Assembly: GCA_946480485.1 (NCBI GenBank)
Contig: CAMLJW010000219.1
Span: forward strand, 1 to 8,429
Direction of reading: 5' to 3'
Origin: an uncultured Streptomyces sp.
GTDB lineage: Bacteria; Actinomycetota; Actinomycetes; Streptomycetales; Streptomycetaceae
Length of the DNA stretch: 8,429 nucleotides
A program made the translations under genes and the position numbers. Positions within the stretch are counted from its first letter, which is position 1; each line of letters starts with the position of its first letter. Shown piece after piece: positions 1-4,173 of this stretch. The notes beneath the pieces are model-generated. The model saw only the letters and a program-made list of their open reading frames with translations, ran no database searches and was not told the DNA's origin.

Positions 1-72
1 GTCCCGGTCATGGACCACTCCGCACTCACACGTCCACGTACGGACGTCGAGCGGCAGCTTCCCTGCCCCGCA
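1..72 (-). pseudogene. TnpB (IS200/IS605-type) zinc-ribbon fragment, cut by window edge
   Basis: Reading the minus strand from about 72 down to 1 gives an open frame containing CGAGKLPLDVRTWTCECG followed by VVHDRD. This fits the C-terminal zinc ribbon of TnpB/OrfB proteins (pattern PLxVRxWxCxxCGxxHDRD, normally followed by NAA). The second Cys pair is TCEC, which is one residue shorter than CxxC. Of the first pair only one Cys (codon 70-72) is visible, because the preceding codons read LDF where CxxC would begin. The frame runs off the left edge just before the expected NAA. No start codon or RuvC-like core lies upstream in the window, so this is a fragment and probably dead. TnpB is an RNA-guided nuclease encoded by this transposon family; function here is not expected. 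Confidence 0.55.
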
Positions 73-82
73 GAAGTCCAAT

Positions 83-115
83 TCCTCCCCGGCCTGAAGG
101 CCCGGGTTTCCTCGG
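83..115 (-). mobile_element. Hairpin resembling the right end / guide-RNA end of a TnpB element
   Basis: On the minus strand this stretch reads GAGGAAACCCGGGCCTTCAG and then GCCGGGGAGGAATT. It folds into a CCGGGCC-TTCA-GGCCGG hairpin with one bulge (core 87-106), followed by GGGGAGGA. From memory, actinobacterial IS605-type elements end with a very similar segment, downstream of tnpB, that forms the 3' part of the guide RNA. Here it lies upstream of the zinc-ribbon fragment on the same strand, so two remnants may be nested or rearranged. It also lies about 50 bp past the prenyltransferase stop codon and could act as that gene's terminator; no T-run follows it, which weakens that idea. Confidence 0.45.
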
Positions 116-155
116 AGGCATCCAATGATGAAGTACGTCCCTGGCGGGTACCTGG

Positions 156-929
156 TCAGCCGCCGTAACGCCGGTGTCGCGCCGCGTAGTCACGCAGGGC
201 ACGCAGAAAGTCGACCTTGCGGAAGGCCGGCCAGAAGACCTCGCAGAAGTAGTACTCGGAGTGCGCCGTCTGCCAGAGCATGAATCCGGAGAGCCGTTGT
301 TCGCCGCTGGTGCGGATCACGAGGTCGGGGTCGGGCTGGGCGCCGGTGTAGAGGTGCTTGCCGATCATGTCGATGTCGACGGTATCGGCGAGCTCCTCCA
401 AGGAGGTGCCCTTGTCGGCGTGGTCGAGCAGCATGGAGCGGACGGCGTCGGCGATCTCCTGTCGGCCGCCGTAGCCGATGGCGACGTTCACGAGTATCCC
501 GTCGACGTGCGCGGTGGACTCCTCGGCCTCCTTGAGTGCCGTCTGCATCTGCGAGGGGAGGATGTCGGGCGTGCCGACATGGTGGATGCGCCAGCGGCCG
601 TCGGTGGCGAGGGTGCGTACGACGCCTTCGATGATGCCGAGCAGCGGGACGAGTTCTTCCTGCGGGCGGTCGAAGTTGTCGGTCGACAACAGCCAGAGAG
701 TGACGACCTCCACGTCGGTCTCGGAGCACCAGCCGAGGAAGTCCTCGATCTTGTCGGCCCCGGCGCGGGGCCCCTGTGCCGCGGTGCTGCCGGCCGCCTT
801 CGCCCAGCGCCGGTTGCCGTCCATGATGACCCCGATGTGCTTGGGCACCTGGTCATGGTCGAGGTGGCCTTCCACCCTGCGTGCGTAGATCCTGAGCAGC
901 AGGCGGCGCAGGTTGTCGCGCAGGTTCAC
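156..929 (-). CDS. uppS: Isoprenyl transferase (cis-prenyl diphosphate synthase), Rv1086-like short type
   Basis: This is a 257-residue cis-prenyltransferase, a normal length for the family. It adds isopentenyl diphosphate to an allylic diphosphate in cis, making the polyprenyl carriers of cell-wall synthesis or their short Z-prenyl precursors. Motifs seen: HIGVIMDGNRRWAK near residues 31-44 with catalytic Asp37, STDNFDRP (82-89), NVAIGYGGR (148-156), PDLVIRTSGEQRLSGF (201-216) with the diphosphate-binding arginines, and E230 before FWPAFRKVDFLR, the likely Mg ligand. The C-terminal third and the ending RHRRYGG closely resemble, from memory, the mycobacterial short-chain Z-farnesyl diphosphate synthase Rv1086, so the product may be short rather than C50-C55; this is inference. 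The GTG at 929 is chosen because GGAGGGG sits 9-11 bases upstream. A longer frame to 977 would place that binding site inside the gene. The gene stands alone, with TnpB debris downstream. Confidence 0.93.
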   Translation of the reverse strand: MNLRDNLRRLLLRIYARRVEGHLDHDQVPKHIGVIMDGNRRWAKAAGSTAAQGPRAGADKIEDFLGWCSETDVEVVTLWLLSTDNFDRPQEELVPLLGIIEGVVRTLATDGRWRIHHVGTPDILPSQMQTALKEAEESTAHVDGILVNVAIGYGGRQEIADAVRSMLLDHADKGTSLEELADTVDIDMIGKHLYTGAQPDPDLVIRTSGEQRLSGFMLWQTAHSEYYFCEVFWPAFRKVDFLRALRDYAARHRRYGG

Positions 930-940
930 GTGTGTGTCAG

Positions 941-947
941 CCCCTCC
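941..947 (-). promoter_or_regulatory. Ribosome binding site that fixes the prenyltransferase start
   Basis: The minus strand reads GGAGGGG, nine or so bases, then GTG at 929. There is no comparable site before the upstream in-frame start at 977, so the shorter protein is preferred. Confidence 0.7.
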
Positions 948-975
948 GTGCGGTTGGCAGTCCCCCGAGGGCGAC

Positions 976-1003
976 ACCCTACCGCTGCGGGAGCCCCGCT
1001 CAC
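976..1003 (-). promoter_or_regulatory. Possible promoter of the prenyltransferase gene
   Basis: The minus strand has TAGGGT (976-981), a common Streptomyces -10 form. About 16 bases upstream is GTGAGC, which matches only three positions of TTGACA. Transcription from here would give a leader of roughly 40 bases. The -35 match is poor, so this is a guess from spacing and the -10 alone. Confidence 0.28.
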
Positions 1004-1068
1004 CCTTGGGGTACGCGGCGCCTTACCGTCAGTTGCCTGGGCTCGCGAGGCGCGCAGGGGAGCACACG

Positions 1069-1092
1069 AAAACGGGCCGGTCCGTGGGGGGG
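1069..1092. repeat. 24-bp direct repeat, copy 1 (orphan terminator arm)
   Basis: AAAA, then the 13-base arm CGGGCCGGTCCGT, then seven G are identical at 1069-1092 and 1256-1279, 187 bp apart. In the second copy this is one half of a perfect terminator hairpin. In this first copy no complementary arm follows, so it cannot form the same structure. It may be what remains of a second terminator, or a partial duplication. Confidence 0.85.
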
Positions 1093-1253
1093 GGGCGGGC
1101 GCGGGGGCCGGACGCGGGCGAGGTCCGCGGGGGGGGGGCCGGCTGCGGGAGAGGGCCGCGCCGGGGGGGCCGGCAGCGGGAGGCGGCCGCACCGAGAGAG
1201 GCCGGAGGGGGAGGGTTGGAGAGCGGCGGTATCCGGCTGGCTCGTCCGGGCAC

Positions 1254-1294
1254 AAAAAACGGGCCGGTCCGTGGGGGGGAGACGGACCGGCCCG
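1254..1294 (-). terminator. Strong intrinsic terminator, minus-strand orientation
   Basis: A perfect 13-bp inverted repeat (1260-1272 with 1282-1294, arm CGGGCCGGTCCGT) encloses a 9-base loop. On the minus strand it is followed at once by six T (1254-1259). Read on the plus strand it is followed by AGGGGGG instead, so it acts on transcripts running leftward. No intact minus-strand gene lies just upstream; the nearest is the OmpA-domain gene ending at 1983, almost 700 bp away, which has its own candidate hairpin. The terminator therefore looks orphaned, as if the gene it served has been lost. It would also insulate the prenyltransferase gene from read-through. Confidence 0.85.
1256..1279. repeat. 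24-bp direct repeat, copy 2 (part of the terminator)
   Basis: This is the second copy of the AAAA-CGGGCCGGTCCGT-G7 unit described at 1069-1092. Here it forms the left arm and part of the loop of the intrinsic terminator. Confidence 0.85.
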
Positions 1295-1505
1295 AGGGGG
1301 GGTTTCCACCATAACCCTTCGTAAGGAATGCTGCGCGCATCGACGTGCCGCAACTACTTTCCGAAGTCATCCGGCGACGCGGGAATGACTGCGGAAGCGT
1401 TCATTTCAGGGTGTGATCATGGCCGGTTGACAGCGTATTCCAAGGGAAACGAGGGGGATCCGAAGGAATACAGGGGTTTCAGCCTCTTATGGGACCCTCG
1501 GCGGC

Positions 1506-1840
1506 ATGCCCCCGGATTCCTCCACACGGGTTAACCGTGCTGCGAACGGCCTACTTGACCGGGCCACTGACTCGCAGCCCATGGCCACGTTCACCACACC
1601 GCGGACGCCGGGCCCCCTACCACTGGAGCTCGCCGAGTCGAGGCGGGCGCGACGGCGCGGGCTGAGCAGTCGGCGTGCTCACATCAGTTGCGGCTGCCGC
1701 GGAACCTCGGGCTGGTCGCGGGTGAGTGGCAGGGGCGGTCGATCGTGTACGCGCTGTACGACCACCATGTGACGGAGCTGCTGGAGCAGGCGCTGCACCA
1801 TGTGGAGCATCTGCGGTGGGAGCTGCGGGACGACAGCTGA
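1506..1840 (+). pseudogene. Decayed ArsR/SmtB-family metal-sensing regulator, NmtR-like
   Basis: The plus strand carries the parts of an ArsR/SmtB winged-helix repressor in two frames. The first part, from ATG 1506, gives PPDSSTRV, later ATDSQPM and GPLPLELAE, which align piecewise with the N-terminal half of NmtR-type proteins (recalled: PLDSQ, ATPSRLM, GPLPVTDLAE). Near 1664 one base is missing. Reading resumes one frame over with EQSACSHQLRLPRNLGLVAG (1664-1723), then EWQGRSIVYALYDHHVTELL, and ends at TGA 1838-1840. The recognition helix and wing are recognisable. Helix alpha-5 keeps D-x-H-x10-H-x2-H (codons at 1760, 1766, 1799, 1808), the arrangement of the Ni/Co ligands Asp91/His93/His104/His107 in M. 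tuberculosis NmtR. There are small indels and about five extra codons (SRRARRR) before the frameshift, no ribosome binding site and no metal-efflux gene nearby, so it is most likely dead. Confidence 0.75.
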
Positions 1841-1922
1841 CGGTCGACGTCCGGTGACTTCGCGCGCCGCGGCCGAGCTCGCGCACCCGCGCGGCGGCCT
1901 TCGTGCGTCAGGTCCGCGACCC

Positions 1923-1946
1923 GGCCTGATCCGGATGGCTCAGGCC
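1923..1946 (-). terminator. Candidate hairpin terminator after the OmpA-domain gene
   Basis: GGCCTGA (1923-1929) and TCAGGCC (1940-1946) form a perfect 7-bp stem with a 10-base loop, starting 37 bases past the stop codon of the last pilus-cluster gene. There is no T-run, which is usual for Streptomyces terminators but leaves the call uncertain. A second GC-only stem (1865-1871 with 1890-1896) lies further on. Confidence 0.4.
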
Positions 1947-1982
1947 ACGGGGCTCCAGACCCGTTGCCACGACGAATGATCC

Positions 1983-2603
1983 TCAGCTGCTCTTCGGGAA
2001 AGTCACCTCCACTCGGCGGTTCTTGCGGCGGCCCTCTTCCGAGGTGTTGTCGGCGATGGGGTAGTCCTCGCTGTAGCCGCGTACCTCGAAGGTGACGTCG
2101 GCGCCGAGGCCGGCGGCCGCGAGCTGCTCGTGGACGGCTTCCGCACGGTTCTTGGACAGGGTGAGGCCGTGGGCGTACGAGCCGAGGTTGTCCGTGAAGC
2201 CGAAGACACGGACCTTGGCGGCGTTCTGCGCCTTGATCTCTTCCGTGATCGCCCTGATACGGGACCGGGCCTCGGGGTTCAGTTTCGAGCTGTCCTTGGG
2301 GAAGAGCACCTCCGCCTGGAGCGCGAACGTCACGTCCTCGTTCGTGTCCGCCCTGCGCTCCTCTCCACCGAGGTCCTCGACCACCGACTTGATGTCCAGC
2401 ACCTTGGCGGACGCGAGCGTGGCGCCGTCGGCGAGCTTCAGGCCCGGACTGTTCGCGTCCACTTCCGGGGGTGGGGATGTGGTGACGCTGCCCGGTGGTG
2501 CGCTCGGGTCCTCGTCGTCCGCGTACACCGGGACGAGGCATGTGAGGAAGGCGAGGGTGGTGAGGGCGGCTGCGGTTGCGGTGGTTCGCAGGGTGAGAGG
2601 CAT
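1983..2603 (-). CDS. Secreted OmpA-family (peptidoglycan-binding) protein
   Basis: The protein has 206 residues. Residues 1-28 form a Sec signal peptide (TLR charge, hydrophobic AALTTLAFLTCLVPV, likely cut at VYA-DD). An acidic, Pro-rich linker (29-55) follows, then an OmpA C-terminal domain (about 90-203). The domain shows LFPKDSSKLNPEA, FGFTDNLGSYAHGLTLSKNRAEAV, GYSEDYPIADNT and GRRKNRRVEV. Asp138 and Arg153 fall where OmpA domains contact diaminopimelate of peptidoglycan. There is no beta-barrel, which fits a single-membrane organism. The ATG lies 2 bp after the lipoprotein stop, with GAGGGTGAG as binding site inside the end of that gene, so the two are translationally coupled. The likely role is fastening the Tad pilus or its envelope complex to the cell wall; the position as last gene of the cluster supports this, but the role is inferred. 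Confidence 0.9.
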   Translation of the reverse strand: MPLTLRTTATAAALTTLAFLTCLVPVYADDEDPSAPPGSVTTSPPPEVDANSPGLKLADGATLASAKVLDIKSVVEDLGGEERRADTNEDVTFALQAEVLFPKDSSKLNPEARSRIRAITEEIKAQNAAKVRVFGFTDNLGSYAHGLTLSKNRAEAVHEQLAAAGLGADVTFEVRGYSEDYPIADNTSEEGRRKNRRVEVTFPKSS

Positions 2604-2605
2604 GG

Positions 2606-3205
2606 TTACTCACCCTCTGAGAGTTCGAGGGAGGCAGGGGGCATGGAGCCGACCTGGAAGGACACCTCGGTAGTGCCTTCGGGTGGGGCCGGAAACTGGG
2701 CGTACCAGCTCGCCGTACCGCCGGGGCTGATCTGGCCGCTGAACTTGGTGCACAGGCACCGACCCGACGTGTCCCGCAGGATGAGGTACTTTTTCCTGCC
2801 CTCGTCGTCAACCAGGCTGGCGCCCGAGAGGGATCCGCCGTTGGAGCGCAGCTCTCGCTCATCGCTGGCCCAGTTGGCCCCGAGCCACGAGCTGTTGCCA
2901 TCGTTCTTCACGCTGCCGGCAACGGTGACGAAGCCACCGGGATCGCGTACCGCGGACGTGATCGTGACCGTGATGTCGCCGTCTTTGGCCGTCGCCAACG
3001 GCTCACCGGAAGTCCCCTCCGGCGATTCCTCGATCCCCTTGTCACCGCTCCCATCGCTCTTCGCGTACGCCGACGCTGACGACCCGCCATCGGACTTGCC
3101 ATCGCCGTGGCTTCTCCCACAACCGGCCACCGTGAAAACCAGCCACGTCGTGATCGCCACCGCGGTCAGTACCCTGCGGCCCTTCATGGTGTGCCGAAGA
3201 TCCAT
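2606..3205 (-). CDS. Lipoprotein with DUF4352-like beta-sandwich domain
   Basis: The protein has 199 residues. A charged start (MKGRR) and a hydrophobic segment lead into the lipobox VAGC, with the lipidated Cys at residue 29. A low-complexity Gly/Ser/Asp/Lys linker (30-70) follows. The rest (about 72-195) reads like a small immunoglobulin-fold domain of the DUF4352 type: DITVTITSAVRDPG, FVTVAGSVKNDG and SPGGTASWYAQFPAP. GRCLC carries a close Cys pair that may form a disulfide. The ATG at 3205 is preferred because AAGGAAG stands 8 bases upstream; the inner ATG at 3187 has none. The gap to the TadG-like gene is 15 bp and to the OmpA gene 2 bp. It is an outer-face membrane protein of the pilus cluster. 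Function is unknown, perhaps an assembly factor or a pilotin-like helper; no enzyme motif is seen. Confidence 0.82.
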   Translation of the reverse strand: MDLRHTMKGRRVLTAVAITTWLVFTVAGCGRSHGDGKSDGGSSASAYAKSDGSGDKGIEESPEGTSGEPLATAKDGDITVTITSAVRDPGGFVTVAGSVKNDGNSSWLGANWASDERELRSNGGSLSGASLVDDEGRKKYLILRDTSGRCLCTKFSGQISPGGTASWYAQFPAPPEGTTEVSFQVGSMPPASLELSEGE

Positions 3206-3220
3206 CGGTAGGGCTTCCTT

Positions 3221-3829
3221 TCACTCGACCAGACGCACAGAGAACAGCACGGACGCGTCGGGAAGATCTTCCGGGTCGAAATCTTCCGGGTCGATGTCCA
3301 CGAGTTCGCCGTCACACACGAGTTCGACGGCCGCTTTGGGATCGTCGGGCGCGTCGAAGTCGCAGCGCGGTTGAATGACGGCGGTGGCGTGGGCTCGCGC
3401 CGTCAGCGACTCCGTGCCCGGAATGATCGAGTCCCCGACCGTGTAGTTCGTCTCGATCTCCACTCGGTAGCCGGGGTACCCGTTCACGGTCGTAGGCTCG
3501 GCCCCGCCCTGGACGGTCGCATCGTTCTCGGCAGCCAGCTGCTGCGCCGCTGCGGTGGCCCCTGCCCCCGCGAACAGGTCGCCGTCGAGCCAGTCCCGCC
3601 AGTTGTCGTCCTCGCCAATGACGCCTTTTAGGCCTTCCATCAGCTCGTCACGGGAATCCTGCGCTGCGGCCAACGCCGCCGCGTCCGCCGCCGACTGAGC
3701 GCCGTTTCGGGCGGACGCCGCTTGAGCGAACGCGAAAAACGCGAAGGCGACAAAGAGTAGAGTCCCCGTCAACCAGATGTAGATCGGGAGAGTCTGCCCT
3801 CTGTCGCAGTGAAGGTGGCTACGGTTCAG
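3221..3829 (-). CDS. TadG-like pilus-assembly pseudopilin, probable CTG start
   Basis: The protein has about 202 residues if started at CTG 3829. After a short basic leader, RGQTLPIYIWL enters a single membrane helix (about 15-37) ending in FAFAQAASARNGAQSAADAA and ALAAAQ. This is the N-terminal pattern of the Tad/TadG-like pseudopilin family (membrane helix, then xxQxAADAAALAAA). The extracytoplasmic part ends in an acidic tail with two Cys (CDFDAP and LVCDGEL, a likely disulfide) and a DPEDFDPEDLPD duplication. There is no Glu at +5 of a prepilin cleavage site, so processing is doubtful. The frame stays open to an ATG at 4186, but that reading would overlap flp entirely and consists of Arg/Gly-rich shadow sequence. 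Between 4186 and the membrane helix the frame has no ATG, GTG or TTG. The CTG overlaps the flp stop (CTGA), which suggests termination-reinitiation. Start assignment is uncertain; identity is much firmer. Confidence 0.85.
   Translation of the reverse strand: MNRSHLHCDRGQTLPIYIWLTGTLLFVAFAFFAFAQAASARNGAQSAADAAALAAAQDSRDELMEGLKGVIGEDDNWRDWLDGDLFAGAGATAAAQQLAAENDATVQGGAEPTTVNGYPGYRVEIETNYTVGDSIIPGTESLTARAHATAVIQPRCDFDAPDDPKAAVELVCDGELVDIDPEDFDPEDLPDASVLFSVRLVE
3266..3294 (-). repeat. Tandem 15-bp repeat encoding DPED-F/DPED-L
   Basis: ATCTTCCGGGTCGA occurs at 3266-3279 and 3281-3294 (plus-strand reading), period 15 bp. It lies in frame and gives two DPED units in the acidic tail of the TadG-like protein. 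A recent slippage duplication is the simplest cause. Confidence 0.85.
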
Positions 3830-4071
3830 CCGCCGCCGACGACGTCGTTCACGGCGTCGCCGATCGCCCCGGAAATCAGCCCGTCGAGCCCCAACTGGTC
3901 GATCAGCGTGAATATCCCCGCGATCAGAATCATCAGCCCGGCGTACTCCACAAACCCGGCCCCCCGATCCCGCTCCCGAGTCCGCATCCGACCCGACACG
4001 TCCCGAGCCCAGGTCTCGACCGCGCGCTCTACGCCCGCTGCCACTCTCAGCGTCCAGTACTTCGCCACCAC
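3826..4071 (-). CDS. flp: Flp-type pilin (Tad pilus major subunit)
   Basis: This is a small type IVb pilin of about 81 residues. A long basic leader (VAKYWTLRVAAGVERA...RMRTRERDRG) precedes GAGFVEYAGLMILIAGIFTLIDQL. Cleavage after the Gly of DRG by a prepilin peptidase would put Glu at +5 and Tyr at +6, the Flp signature. The hydrophobic helix that follows serves for membrane insertion and polymer packing, and the tail is Gly-rich (DVVGGG). Starts at GTG 4071 or GTG 4068 are both served by AAGGGAG 5 or 8 bases upstream. The earlier GTG at 4113 has no binding site. The leader is longer than in proteobacterial Flp pilins. The stop overlaps the next gene's CTG. A 102-bp gap to the regulator gene upstream is the largest in the cluster and could house its own promoter. 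The prepilin peptidase gene is not in the window. Confidence 0.88.
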   Translation of the reverse strand: MVAKYWTLRVAAGVERAVETWARDVSGRMRTRERDRGAGFVEYAGLMILIAGIFTLIDQLGLDGLISGAIGDAVNDVVGGG

Positions 4072-4076
4072 GACCG

Positions 4077-4083
4077 CTCCCTT
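4077..4083 (-). promoter_or_regulatory. Ribosome binding site of flp
   Basis: AAGGGAG on the minus strand lies 5 bases before GTG 4071 and 8 before GTG 4068. It argues for one of these starts over the unsupported GTG at 4113. Confidence 0.6.
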
Positions 4084-4140
4084 CCCACCCAAGACCACTA
4101 CCGTCCTGCGCACCGTACGTGAGAAACCGCCTACTCCGGG

Positions 4141-4156
4141 TGGGCCCAGGGGCCCA
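4141..4156. promoter_or_regulatory. Perfect short palindrome between regulator and flp
   Basis: TGGGCC-CAGG-GGCCCA is a 6-bp inverted repeat with a 4-base loop, 17 bases past the regulator stop and about 70 bases before the flp start. It may be a weak terminator of the upstream transcript or an operator for flp. A poor promoter-like pair overlaps it (TTGGGC, 18 bases, TAGGCG on the minus strand). There is no T-run. Neither function is shown. Confidence 0.3.
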
Positions 4157-4173
4157 ACTTCCCGAGATCGCAG

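Larger units (their letters stand above)
930..1505. other. Gene-free spacer with plus-strand G-runs and a terminator
   Basis: No reading frame here has recognisable protein content. Several long frames exist only because stop codons are rare in such GC-rich DNA. From 1086 to 1300 the plus strand is strikingly G-rich, with runs of seven to ten G (1086-1095, around 1131-1139, around 1161-1166, 1273-1279, 1296-1302) and few matching C-runs, so G-quadruplex formation is conceivable. The stretch includes the terminator at 1254-1294 and a direct repeat of its arm. Positions 1303-1505 are less biased. They contain a TTGACA (1425-1430) without a fitting -10, and a short minus-strand frame at 1354-1404. 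Confidence 0.6.

Noticed and set aside
174..1388. Long plus-strand open frame over the prenyltransferase gene and spacer
   Set aside because: It is antisense to a clear enzyme gene and then runs through G-run repeats. The protein is Gly/Arg/Ala-rich without motifs, as expected from a stop-poor shadow frame.
1425..1430. TTGACA as a promoter -35 for the ArsR-like pseudogene
   Set aside because: No acceptable -10 sequence appears 16-19 bases downstream, so a lone hexamer is not enough.
1525..1539. CACGGGTTAACCGTG palindrome as an operator
   Set aside because: It lies inside the decayed regulator's reading frame, has one extra base in the centre, and no second copy or promoter is seen; a chance match is likely.
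1865..1896. GC-only stem (CGCCGCG/CGCGGCG) as a plus-strand terminator of the pseudogene
   Set aside because: Short GC-only stems arise often by chance in such DNA, and there is no T-run.
1684..2901. Long minus-strand open frame spanning the OmpA-domain and lipoprotein genes
   Set aside because: It overlaps two well-supported genes in another frame, and its product is Arg/Pro/Gly-rich noise.
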